64,000 nt of DNA from Paracentrotus lividus (taxonomy: Eukaryota > Echinodermata > Echinoidea > Camarodonta > Echinidae): contig CALNVZ010002100.1 in assembly GCA_940671915.1 (NCBI GenBank), positions 18,293,906 to 18,357,905 of the forward strand. Direction: 5' to 3'. How positions within the stretch are numbered: position 1 is the stretch's first letter; the number at the start of each line of letters is the position of its first letter. A program made the translations under genes and the position numbers. Under the pieces are notes generated by a model. It was not told where the DNA came from, ran no database searches, and saw nothing but the letters and a program-made list of their open reading frames with translations. Shown in pieces: positions 25,032 to 38,000 of this stretch.

Positions 25032-26078
25032 GTTGATACACTATACCCCCCCCTTCCTCATGCATATTCACTAAAAGCGACGGAAGTGCGCATGATCATT
25101 TTTTTTAAGACACTCAATGTAATTCTAATTAATTTAATTAAGACATTAAAAGCAAATTAAAAAAAATAATAAATGCAATGCAAAAGAGTACCACGAAATA
25201 GTTTTAGAGCCGCTTCGATTTGAACATAAGATTGTTATTTATTGACCATAAGCACAATATCAATGCATAAAGATTAAGCCTACCTGTTAACTGATGACAA
25301 GAGATTTGGTCTATTACAATGTACGTAATGCATACTACGCTTATAAGCAGAATGGTTATCGTGCCGCCAACCGAAGTCGATCTTTTGAATCTCCCCATCG
25401 TCATCATCATACAGATCTAGTGGAAAAGAAGAAAATCAGCATCATGTGTATGGTTATTTTCTCCGGATAAATATCTACAAGTACATCAACTTCATGTACA
25501 TCAAATTCATTCACCTTTTCACTGGAAGTCAATAGCTCTCAACTAAGCACGCACCTGCATTGAGACAAAATACTTCAACAGTAAGAATATAGTTTGATAG
25601 TTTACATAATACTATATCAGGCATTTTAAGTTAGTTTTCGTTTGTTAGTTTTCGTATTTACATGTATGTAGGGTTTAAATTTCCATTCTACATTATTTTC
25701 ATGAAAAACAGATATTTACATTATTGAAAAATAACTTCTACCTCAAAAATTAAAACATCGTTCTTTCAGATAGGTTTCACATTGCAAAAATATAAAAAGT
25801 CCATCTCATACGCCATAAATCATCAATAAAATTATATTTCTAACATCCTCTCTCGAACATTTTTGAGTGAAATCTTGTAGACCAACACACAATAACATAT
25901 AACATATTTAGGAATAACTAAATTATTTTGTAATTGGAGGTTATAATTCCCTTTTAAATTATCTCTCAGTCAAATTATGCAGCGACTTATTTAAAATGGG
26001 CAAATGATCAACCCCCCCCCTCCGCCAATATGATTAGACGTAATATTATATATTTAAGTAGGCGTCTATAAATTATGT
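25032..26078. other. AT-rich intergenic DNA, no feature seen
   Basis: No gene or element recognised. The 68-codon minus frame at 25204-25410 is unsupported. Confidence 0.45.
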
Positions 26079-26862
26079 AGGGAGACTGGGGTAATTATGG
26101 CCCCTTTGTCTTTGAGAGCTTATAATTCTTTGCTGCATTACACAATGATAATTAAACTTTTACACATGCCTAGCTAAACTCTTCCTACTATCATAATGAG
26201 AAAAATAAGCCATTTACTTCAAATTTTGTGCTTAGGGGAGCGTAAAATGTAAGTGGCAAGTCTGCTTTTTTTTATTTGGATGTGATATCATTAATTAAAA
26301 TCATTTAAGATGAAATTAACAAACACAAAAGAAAAACTTCCACCTGAATATCTTCAATAGTAGAGCTGTAAAGAGCGATCAAATTGAAAATGTCACTCGG
26401 GGTAATTATGGCCTTCAATACATAAACAGTGTATAAGCGCAGATTGGGACATTAACTTGTATGATTGCGTACATAAATATATGTATTGCTATGACTGCAA
26501 ATTTCAACATTTTGGCTGAACCAATTATTGATTAAATCATTTTTGGTGGTTGATAAGTGTATTAGGAATACCCGACAACATTTATTATACATTACCATAA
26601 TTAATTATCATAATATCTTTTAATTCATACAGTCATGACAATAGGGCCATAAATACCCCAACCCGTGGGGAAACGGCCCCACAAAGTTGTGAACATAATG
26701 GTAATTAATATGCAAATGAGAAGTCACAGGTTTATACTTTCTTTTGTATATTATAGGTATATAAACTGACTGTATTTTTATATAATTGGAATGTTATTGG
26801 ACTTTTCATTTAATGGTAGTAATATGTTAAAAGGGGGCCATAATTACCCCAATCTCCCCTAT
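26079..26862. mobile_element. Non-autonomous element with GGGGTAATTATGGCC ends
   Basis: The left end (GGGAGACTGGGGTAATTATG) and right end (the inverse of CATAATTACCCCAATCTCCC) form terminal inverted repeats of about 28 bp. An internal copy of GGGGTAATTATGGCC occurs at about 26400, and a diverged inverted copy at about 26645. The element is ~785 bp and AT-rich inside, with no reading frame. Confidence 0.7.
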
Positions 26863-27091
26863 ACCTTTGAAGGTGGGTCTAAGCACACTTTCAAAAATAT
26901 GAAACAGGTTTGAATCGGCCAACTATAAAGTAAAAAGCAAATTATTTAGATAATCATCATGCGAGGGCTAGAGCATTAACAAATTAGAATGTTCAGACGA
27001 TCTCTATACATTGGAAAACAATAAATTTTAATTACATATTTTACTCATGGAATAATTGTTGTAATTTCACACTCACCGATGCCACTATCTT

Positions 27092-27595
27092 AAAAAGATA
27101 ACTGGAAAACAAAACACGTCCTGTGATCTACCAATTCAAGTCCTGACTTTCATAAGCTATAGTTTATAGGTGTGATAACTATACATGAGCATGTTTAAAT
27201 GCTGGAAGTGAGTATAGATGAAAGGTCTAACAACAGCTGGAGCTTACTTCACCAACAAAGCGAATCAGAACGGTAATGAGTAAATACAAAACGTGGCATC
27301 TTGCATCCACGGTTTAGATCAAACATTTCAATGGAACTTGTTTAAAAAGATAACTGGAAAACAAAACACGTCCTGTGATCTACCAATTCAAGTCCTGACT
27401 TTCACAAGCTATAGTTTATAGGTGTGATAACTATACATGAGCATGTTTAAATGCTGGAAGTGAGTATAGATGAAAGGTCTAACAACAGCTAGAGCTTACT
27501 TCACCAACAAAGCGAATCAGAACGGTAATGAGTAAATACAAAACGTGGCATCTGGCATCCATGGTTTAGATCAAACATTTCAATGGAACTTGTTT
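27092..27595. repeat. 252-bp direct tandem duplication
   Basis: Two adjacent copies (27092-27343 and 27344-27595) differ at only a few positions, for example CATAAGC versus CACAAGC, and TTGCATCCACGG versus TGGCATCCATGG. It is a recent duplication. No gene lies inside. Confidence 0.9.
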
Positions 27596-27973
27596 GATGA
27601 ATTATCTCTGTCATGGAAATGCCGGGGATACCGAAATCATATGCATGTTCAGCTTGGGTCAAAAAATTATTGTCACCGACCTGGGTATGAAAAAAAAAGT
27701 TTTACCACCATAACAATAGTGTTTGGCATAATTTATTTTGATGAAGATGGTTATAGGTACATAAGGTATCCATTTAGCGACATAATTAGGACTATATCTT
27801 TTTGATATTTCTTTAATTTCAAGCAAGATTGCACAAAAATTGGTCACACCAGACCTTAAAGTGAAATAGCCAAATTACATATAAAACGAAAGCTAATATG
27901 CTACATAATGCAATTCCAATTTTTTACATTTTTAAAAGCGTTTTGTCCATCTAGAAAGCATTTCATTAAATAG

Positions 27974-28325
27974 ATGATCGAACCTCAACCAGGCCACCCA
28001 TCCCAAATACTCGAAAAATTACCCCTTATTTAATGGCGCGGGTGATTACGTCAAAGGATATTAACGGAATGCTACACCCACCTGGCACCCAGACATGATT
28101 GAATTTGCCCTTTCATTTCATAACAATAGAATTCTAGCACATAGGAGGTTTAATATCCTGACATAGCAATACAAACGTGTTTTCTAAAGGCGAAACCCAG
28201 TCACGTCTGGCCGCCCGTCGGCTGTAGCATTCCATTAGCATCCTTTGCCGTCATCACCCGCGCCATTAAATAAGGGGTAATTTTTCGAGTATTTGGGAGG
28301 GGTGGCCTGGTTGAGGTTCGATCAT
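27974..28325. mobile_element. ~350-bp foldback MITE with ~105-bp inverted repeats
   Basis: The ends are ATGATCGAACCTCAACCAGG and its inverse. Inverted identity continues for about 105 bp through ATTACCCCTTATTTAATGGC with few mismatches. The short central region has no coding potential. No convincing target duplication longer than 2 bp was found. Confidence 0.8.
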
Positions 28326-28811
28326 GCATCTTTTTATGAATATTGTTATGAAAATTGAATTTTATTTTTGTGTATTTATGTTATACGCCTACTTAGCTTT
28401 CAATCGATGTAAGGTTGTATTTACTCCGTCCGGGAACTTTAAGGTTTATTTGTGCGAATTCAGTTTTTGAGTATGTCCATAAGGTTTCTACGGGATTCAT
28501 GGATATCATGAGGGGGAGAGGGAGATTGGAATCTCAGATTTGGTACACCCATTTTTTTTTTTTCCGGTCACAGCGGGCGAGCAAAAATATACATTCAATT
28601 TTTTCACGTTACGCTGGCCGAATGATAAATAAGGGGGCGGTAGTAGGCCATAAAAAGGTCATAATATATCATCCATAGGGGTACGGTTCAGTCGGTCAAT
28701 CGGTTGCTAAGATTTTAATTTCAATTTTTTTGTTTCCTTTTGTTTTTGTTTGTTTGTTGTTGTTGTTGTTGTTGTTTTGTTTTTTGTTGCTTTTTTTATC
28801 ATTTACTTTAA

Positions 28812-29008
28812 GATGAATATGGCGCCCCTAATTTTAAGGTCGATTTGGCGCCCGTTACTTTAAGGTCGAATTGGCGCCCCCTAAATTTATGATCGACTTG
28901 GCGTCCCTAAGTTCATTTGACGCACTTCCTCTCTTTTCTGCGCCCCCCCCCCCTTGCGCTCCTACCGGGGGGGGGGCATTATGGGCCCCCAGAATACGCG
29001 CATACCTA
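28812..29008 (-). mobile_element. GGCGCC-unit element, short copy
   Basis: In reverse orientation it begins TATGCGCGTATTCTGGGGGC and runs through G/C homopolymers into four or five GGCGCCAAATCGACCTTAAA-like units. It is the compact relative of the expanded array at 3948-5190. Confidence 0.7.
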
Positions 29009-29574
29009 AACTTAATTCTAATGAATGCCCATTCTAAAGCGCATGCCCTTTCTAACGCTTATCAACAATCATTTAACTAAATAAAAACAAGGAAATGTAT
29101 TTCCTTTTCTTTCTTTTTTTTTTGGTTGAAATTCTATTTCAAATCGGTATTTAACATCATGAGGTCAATTATTTCATAATTTGCAGTTCAAATTTCCTTT
29201 TAATAGGGGGAACTTTAAATATTTAAAAGTGCCCCTTTTCAAACCCAAAATATTCCTGCTCAGTCAAGTGATATATATGAAAAGGTTGGACAAAATTACT
29301 TTTGCTGCCAATCTCGTGAAAGTACGTTGTCGACAATCACAAGCATGGATGATGTTGTGTCACTGTTGGGGGAATTGAGGCCTGCAGCCCACAAACCTTT
29401 CACGGCAAAAATTAACTTTTTTTTTCTATAGTTATGAAATTAACCAAAATGTATGAAATTATTAAGGTGTATTATGCACACTTATTTCAATTTTGAGGGT
29501 TTTCTTTTTTTCGCTCTTGCTTAGTTTATCCTCGATGGGAATCCTCACTCCTTTAGCACTTTCCTTGTCTCTCT

Positions 29575-30340
29575 CTCTTACCCATCTCATCTCTTGAACA
29601 TCATCACAATACATCATTACAATCTTCATTATTACCATCATTATCATCTTCATTTAATCATCATTCTGATCTACATTATCATTTTAATATAATCTTAATT
29701 ATATTCATCATTATCATCACCACCATTATGGTCTTCATCATCTGTATAATCATTATCATCATTATCTTCAATTGGATGCTAAATTGTCACCATCATCACC
29801 ATCATGATTAACATTTTCATATTCACTATCATTATGATCAACATCATTTTGATCTTCATCATCATCATAACCTTCATCATCATGATCAACATCAAAATTA
29901 TGATCTTCATTTTCATCTTTTATTATCATTATCATCATCATCACCACCACCAATGCCATCCTTATTATCGTCATTATAATTGTAATATTTTGTAATTTTA
30001 TGCAATCTATAATTGTCTTTGAAGCTATTATTTTGGTATATTTTTTATTGGAATTGAAAATAAATGAAATGAAATTAAATGAAATGATCTTCATCTTCAA
30101 TATGATCAACATCACCATCTGCATTATCACCATGTTTATCATCATTAATGATCATCATAGTCATCATCATCACAATCTTAATCATCATTATGATCAACAA
30201 TAACATTATGACCATCATTATCAGACATCTTCATTTTCACCATCATTATCTTCATTTTTATCATCACCACTACAATCTTCTTTGTAATGATTATAATTGT
30301 CATTATCATCATTACCATCTTTATTTTCATGCATTACATT
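29575..30340. repeat. Degenerate (ATC)n/(CAT)n-rich tract
   Basis: About 770 bp dominated by ATC, TCATT and CATCATTATC words with interruptions. The several His/Ile- or Asp-rich open frames on both strands come from this composition and are not genes. Confidence 0.85.
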
Positions 30341-30626
30341 GTGTGGGATTATTATCTTTTTTTTAAAGCAAAAGCAACCCAAAACAAAAAAAACAAAAGA
30401 AACAAAATTCATGAGATAAATGTAATATCAGTGAAACCTTGATAACAATTTATAATTTTTGTTAGAGCTTGAGCACTTACTGAATGTCATGATCATTAGC
30501 ATTCACTGAATTAAAACAATATTTTTAATGTCCTCAGATTCTATGAGCCTAATTTATACTTTTATTCCCTCCAAAAGGTAGGTATCTTCATCTTCTTGGG
30601 CATGGGCATTTTGTCTACAATGCTCC

Positions 30627-30790
30627 TCCCCACCCAGGTGTAAATGGGCACCCGATATGCTTGAGCGGTACATACTTGGCCGCTCAGCTGTGACCGGGGT
30701 AATAATGTGTAAAAAACATTCTTTGTAAAGCGCCATGCATGACGGACCTGAGCGCTATATAAGAAGCCACAATTATTATTATTATTATTT
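30627..30790 (+). mobile_element. SINE-like repeat with (ATT)n tail
   Basis: Contains CACCCAGGTGTAAATGGGCA, then GTAAAGCGCC and GAGCGCTATATAAGAAGCC, followed by an ATT trinucleotide tail. This order is typical of SINE-type repeats of marine deuterostomes and fish (recalled, not searched). The 5' end is approximate. Confidence 0.65.
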
Positions 30791-31587
30791 ATCTTTGTGT
30801 ACAAAATACTACTTTTCTTAAATTGCTTTACAAATACAACACTATTAATTGTGACTCCTTGGCCCCTTGCCTGATCATGCGCACCTTAAAACTCATCAAG
30901 ATATAAAAAAAATCAAAAAATCACAATAATCAAAGGAAAACGTACATTAGAAATTAATCAAACAATAGCAAACAATAAGAAAACTAAAATAAAATATCAA
31001 AATGTCTCATTTTTATACTGTTGACTGTACTTCTCAGTAACTTGAAGAAAAAAAAATAGATTCATAACTAAGTTTCAATGAGATTCTTTATAGGCATCCA
31101 ATTTGCATTAATTATAACGACATGAATAATTTTTCCCAAAAAGAGTATACCAGCGGTACTCTTTACATGTTCATCAATGTTTGTGCAATATTTGGCATCA
31201 TTCAGACATACCATGCCTGACCCCCAACACCCACTCCCCCTATCAGAACTTGTCCTCAAAACATTCAAAGTAAGGTTAACACAACTCTATAATGTAGCAT
31301 TGATTTATAAGGAGCAGACCTGGGACAAACAGTGGACTGAAGAGAGGAAGGTGGGCATTTTGCAAATATTGCTAGACGAAATGGATATTAGACGGAATAG
31401 GAATGAGACAAAATGGTAAACAGACAAAGTGGCAATTAGACCAAGAGGTAATAACACAAACTTTTTTGAGACAAAGTGGAATTAGACCATGTGGGAAGTG
31501 ACTAAACGGGCATTAGTCAAAGTGGGTTTAGATGTACTGGACAGAGTGAATAAGGAAAAAAAAACTTTTTGAGGAACAATAAAGGCT

Positions 31588-31773
31588 GGATTGGACACAT
31601 CAGGGGAGCAACAAGTCAAAAGTTGTGGGTCAGCAGCATGCACTTGCAGTGCAGATGAGCAGATGGTGGATCATATTATCTACAACTGCCCTGGCCTCCA
31701 ACCCCCTGATGGAATGACTGACCTATCAAGCCCAAATGATGCACAAATCAACTGGCTTACCCAACTTAGATAA
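31588..31773 (+). pseudogene. Non-LTR retrotransposon 3'-end fragment
   Basis: The frame reads GEQQVKSCGSAACTCSADEQ, then MVDHIIYNCPG and a tail INWLTQLR before a stop. The pattern CxC...(E)Q...HII..CP...WL resembles the C-terminal zinc-knuckle-like end of Jockey/RTE/CR1-type retrotransposon polyproteins. Nothing of the reverse transcriptase is seen upstream, so this is a 5'-truncated relic. Confidence 0.6.
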
Positions 31774-32036
31774 GCAATCTGATGTACATACAACACTACT
31801 AACTCATACGAAAGAAGAAGTTATACTGATGGAGGGAATCTAATTAGAAATGGGGTACAGGAAGACTAAGAACTGGAATGGTATCCAACCCAAAATATAT
31901 AACGATAAAAGAAAAAAGATCAATACAGAAATGGATCATGGAGAAAGTAAGAACACAATTGTTCTAGAATGCGGATCACCCTGGGACAGTGCACCTAACA
32001 AGAGAATTGTTTGCTGGCCTCTACAGTTTTCAAGCA

Positions 32037-35000
32037 TCATCTGGTGCTTGCGGTACCCTTCTTGAGTCGGACGATTACAATACTGTTCTTTGCTTCTTTC
32101 AGGCGCCACCAACGTCCCAAACGATGCTCCTGTCCCACACCGGCCACAAGAAATGACCCATCACTGGAAAACTGCATGGCATTAACAAAGCCCTCCTGAA
32201 AGAAAAATCAAAAGCAAATGGTTCGTTAGCAAGACCTTAATCAATGCCTGTAGCCATATAAACCTAGGCCTGAATGTTAGAAAAATATGGTTGTGTAAAA
32301 GGAAATTTACAAACAGAGTTCCGTTGACTGTGCCACCAAGAGCAATATGCAGAAGTTTATACCAATTCTATTTCAACCATGCAACAACATTATATAGCCA
32401 TTGGCCAAAACATGAATTTCCCCCTTGAATTGTATGGATTTAAAAAATAATTGTGTGATATTTCTAAAACATTGAGAGATACGTATTGATTAGAATCTGT
32501 CCAGGCTTGATTTGGCAAAAGATAAACAATAAGAGTAGCAAGAATTATCAAAATTGTTCAAAATATCTAATGCTGAGAAAGGTGGGTATTAACTGATATA
32601 CAGTCAAGTCCAGTCCAGATACAACAAGCATCTTACAATGAATATAATAAAATTCTGTTGATAAAAGTCTCCCGGCTCCAATTTGCAACATGCACATTAT
32701 TCGGCTTTTGTTATAATGAGAGTGGACTGTAGTTAAGCACTAAGATAAAGCCCTTCTAAAGGCCTCGTCACACCGAGTCCGGTCCGGTGACCGGTACGGC
32801 AAACCGTCTCAAATCGCTCCATGAGCGATCCCATAAAAACCGTACCGGTTGCCGTTCCGGCTAGTACGGCATAGCCCGTGTTTGTTGTGACCAGTCTCAT
32901 TGCAATAGTACACGGCCGATTCATTTCGACAGTTTTTTGCCCATTGTTAAACCGGAACGGGCCCGTGCCGTGACCCGGACCGGACTCGGTGTGACGAGGC
33001 CTTAAAGATATCTCCCTGGTACAATGTGAAACTTAAAATAAAATCTAAACAATCTTTTGAATTTTCCCTCCTCCCTCAACATACAGCTCGGGCAAAAATG
33101 GTTAGACCAAGCTCATTTTCTGTTTTGGGACAAGAGCGCCATTTGCATTAGTAACAAAAGGTCTATGCTCACAAGTCAATGACATAATTGCTGAAGAATG
33201 TATAGAAGTAGAGTTAGTCTGTGTTTAATAAATGTTCTTTCCACACAAAGCGAGAAACACAAACACCGAAACCCTTATGAAAAATAGCTTGGTCTAATAA
33301 TTATTTCCCAAACTGTATTTCTACCTTTTTGCTATTTGATTGACACCATACAGCAATTCTGCCATACTTACCAAAGGGACCTGGAAAGTTGGGGACAGGG
33401 TTTTGTAACCCTCGGAACACTGCCACAATCTAATGGTCCCATCTTTTGATCCTGCTGAGACAAAACCAGACATAGATTTTAAACACAACACAAAAAGTAA
33501 CCCCCAACACCAATTCCTTGCATTATCTTAAAGAGAAACTCATCAGTAATTATGGTCAGCGTTCACATCATTTTCATGCTTTTTAGGAAGTATATTAAAG
33601 TTAAAAAAAAGGTCCACTGCTATTCAAATGCCAATAAAGTTATAATTCCTTTGGTGATTCCAAGACCTTAGAGTATACAGAAATTCTTGAATGCATTTTA
33701 TTCAATCTTTCTTAATCCCTTCAATACTTCAACATTTCAATGCTCACTTTTTAAAAAATTTTCTGGTCAGTCTCCCATTTTGTTCAAAATAATATGCTCT
33801 CCATTTTATTCCAACTGAAAAAGTATTTGGATATCCAAAGCGCCATACCTCCCATTAATAAAGCTGAAAATAATACAGGAGAGCATTGAGAGAATTCAGC
33901 CTTTTGAACATTTGATTACTTACCAGATGCAACAAGGTCTGTTCCTTGCAGGGCCGCTACACAAGATATCCAATTCTCTTTGCTCTTACTGCCCTCTGTT
34001 GTTCCGACTGGACCAGGGTGAGCATTGCGTGTGATGCTGAGAGGCTTCTTCTTCATGACACTCCACAGAGCTATAGAACTGGAAAAATTTGGTGAAAAGA
34101 AATATATATTGAGAATTACATAGCGGCGATTCCTTATCGTTGGCGGTATTGATATGATGTTAAGGCTGTATCACTGCCAGTTTTCTTAATTCAGGATATT
34201 TTTAAAACCATAGAAGCCAACCCCTACTACTTTTTTTAATTTTAAATTGAATATTAAAGAATATAATAAATAAGCATCGAATTTGAATAAATTATAACAA
34301 ATCAATTTAAGATTGCAGAATATTTTCGAAAAAAATGTATCAGCGTTAGCCTTAACATGTGCACAAATGTTCGTGCAAAATTTCGTGACAATTAGACCTT
34401 GACCCCACCCCCCAGTCAAAATCTCCTCTCAAAAAGCCCAGTCAGAATATGTTTAAGGGTTGACTGTATTATGTGCAATCACACATTGCATATTTAGTAC
34501 AGTGCATGAAAGGAAAGTCTGGCCAGCTCCGTTCCAGTCAGCATCAACATGGCACATTTTTTTTGTAATGTGCTTTCCTGACATAGCAAGGCAAGCACAA
34601 TAGAATGAAAATGTGCCATCTTAATACCCACTGTACAACGGATTTGGGCCAAACTCTATCGATACACCCTGTACCAATTGCAAGCTGCCATGAATTGCCA
34701 TCTATATCAGCAATGTGTGATTTGAGTAAAAATGACTTACCCATCATCAGATCCAGAGATGAAATGTTCTTCGTTAATGAGCCTGACACAGTCAATGGAC
34801 CCCCTGTAGAAGGACAAAACAAGTATTATAAAGGTATCCCAAAGGTATGCAACTACTAAGCCAGTTGGCAAATAACCGGTCATAACCAGCTGTGCATCTT
34901 CCTGTGTCTTGGAGGCATTTCATGAAAGGTCTTGTCGGATGATAAATTTGCTCTCATCCATTCAGATGCAAGCATTTCAGTAGCTTATAACAGTCGACAT

Positions 35001-38000
35001 TGAGAAGGTGGCCAATGTGGTCTGCTTGTAAAGGGTCTTGGGTCAGAAGAGGGTAGGAAAAGGGATGGAAGAGGAAAGGAAGATGCGTTTACATCTACTT
35101 CGAAACCTACACATTTTGGGTCGATACCCGTCCTAGGTAGGATTGAAAATAGATGTAACATGGGTCATAGTCTCACTACATCCATGTTGAAATGTATAAT
35201 AAGGCTTTGGGACAACAACTTGAAAAAACATGCAAAGACAGATGTGACCATGGCATAACACATTTGAATTCATGGAAGCATCTTCTGAGAAACCTTGGTA
35301 AATGGATATTAAAAGATTAGCAAATTGTATGGATGGAATCAAACTTGCGTACACCAATTGCTGCTATGTCTGACAAGCCTTTGGCACAATTACAGATTGC
35401 CAAGAGCAACCACTAGAGGTAAAAGTTCAACACAAGATGATATTCCTATCCACAATAGAGTACGGGTAAATGGATGGAAAAGGCTTTGGTAAATTTTTCT
35501 CAGTTAAGTTGTTTTCGAGTATTCAGACTTAAATTACAACATGAACATGAAATTTATGATATGAATAGATGCATGCTTTTCATTTCATTAATAAATTTTT
35601 ATTTCACAACTACTGTATAAATAGAAAACTTCATCAAAAAACAACTTACGAGTGTCCATGAAAGATAAGCTGAGATTCTTCTAGTACTTTCCAGACCCTG
35701 ACTGAGTTGTCCCTCCCTCCTGACGTAATGGAACGGTCTCTTGATAGACTGTCAATACCTGTGATAGCATCTTGATGTCCAAATCTGTGTTTGTACAGCA
35801 AAAACAAAAAATTAGGGCAAATAAAATGCATCTTTACCATAGAAATTGCCTCGTTATACAAGGAATCTCGTCATATTGGGGTAAAAAAACAAAAGAATAC
35901 AAGCAGCTGGGACCAGCCAAATTACCTCCTCCTTATATCAGATCTTGTTATAACGAGTTTTCACTATATATCCTTTAAAATACAATTCTGAAATCAACAA
36001 CAAGTACTAGTTCGACATAAAAAAATGTTATTTTCTAGTTTGAATGACCCATCATTCAATTTTCTTTTCTCATCGTTTTTACAATTCTGTTACCCCAAAC
36101 TGAGCTAAAGGATTAACCCTAACTTACCTGGGGGGGGGGGGGGCCATTATGGCCCCCCCCCTCGACATTTTTCGCGATAAATCCGCAGTGCGAAATTTTT
36201 TGATAGCGCCGCGCGCTGACTTTTTACCTTCAAGTCTTGCGCATCTTTTAAAACTATTTTCGCGGAAATCGGGCGTATCGTTACGACGTTCCACGATTTT
36301 GAAAAATGGCTCAAAAACGTGATTTCATGTACAAAGTCAATACAAAATGTGTTTTCAGCTAGAATTCATAATGAGTGATTATTTTCAATTTTATAGACAA
36401 GAGTAATTTAATTTGATGCTATTTATGGCCGAAATAATGTCACGGACGAATTGTGTCGAAAAAACAATAAAATACATAAGAAATCAATTTTTGTACAGGA
36501 ATTTTTTTCTTGTACAATTCTTAGGAATGATATAAAGAATATTTTCACGAAAAATTAGCTTTCTAGGAGCTTTATTTAGTGAATTAGAGCAAAAAGTATG
36601 ATTTCATGAATAAATTAGCATAATTAATTCATATAAAATAAAATATATGAATTTAGTGTAATTTACCTATACAACCACGTAGATTATGTCATTCTCTACC
36701 TTCATGCAAATTTTCGTCGCGGTCGCACGATCCGCGGTCGAGATCTTAGGGGGGGGGGGCCATAATGGCCCCCCCCCCAGGACTTTGAGCTCGCGAAATA
36801 GCCCAGGTAAGTTAGGGTTAAGCAAATGCCACAAATGCTGTATAAAAAAATAGATAACATTAGATTTTTAAATATAAAAATAATGGCTAGGAAGTTAAGA
36901 ATGCAAACACAAATAAAATATACCATAATTAATGGTGTAAAGTCATGACCCTATATTAGAACTGGAGTGGGAAAAAAGGAACAAAAATGTTGAAATATAA
37001 CTCACAGTGTTTCTACATAGGCCATCTCCTCCAGATTCCATATCTTGACAGACCTGTCATGTGATGCACTGAATAGCTGATGAGTGCCCTTACGGAAAGT
37101 CAGGCCCTATATCAAGCCAGATAGGAAACATTACCATTTAGTGATCATGAATTCTGCATTCTGAATGGTCAATCTACAACTTGATATAACCCTGTATCAC
37201 ACTCCTCCCGGGACACTCCTACCTCGCTTATCTGTTGAAGTGATATGGCCGGCTAGTTGTGATACTAAGGTATTGCTTATATACCGGGACACCACTTGGC
37301 ATTTCTATCCAAATTTAATGCAAATTTATGGATGGGTGGGTGATCGTAAATGATCATTATGTCTTGCTGAGTGTAATACTATCAAAAATAGAGAATAGGG
37401 GAGGCATTTAATGAGAATTTAAAACGAATAGAAAGGGAATCTTGGCAAAGTCCACGGCCTGTTGATGGAGTACGCCGGTAACAGGATGGGCCATATAAGC
37501 GAGGTCAAACGTTTTCTTAGTGATCATGATTCCTGTAATTTCTATGGTCATCCATTCCCATAATACAAGAAAATGATGTTATAATAAATCAGACAAAGGC
37601 ATAACTTAACTCTACATGATTTATGTGAACAATTAAGCTGTAAATTCATCATTACCCCTATCATCAACCCTATTACAAAATAAAACTTCTATTTTGTGAA
37701 GCAATAGTATTTTCATATTCTTCAGATATTCAAATTGAAATAGAAGGTAGATAAATTTTAATTGAGCTAAAAGTTAAAAGTAATGTAGAAGGAATCTATT
37801 CAATAACTTACTGAGATGGCATCTCTGTGCCCCTTGAAGGTGTGTTTGAGTGTACATGTATGCGGATCCCAGACATGTATCAATTTATTCCTGCAACCAG
37901 ACACCTAAATAACCAAATATAGAATTAGATATTGAAGAATAATTACATTACTTTGAATGGAATGCATGGATGACTATTAAACAAGAATAATTAACACCGT

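Noticed and set aside
29768..30412. Several His/Ile- and Asp-rich frames on both strands
   Set aside because: Composition artefacts of the ATC/CAT-rich tract.
30554..30804. 60- and 80-codon minus frames
   Set aside because: They are antisense readings of the SINE-like repeat and its ATT tail.
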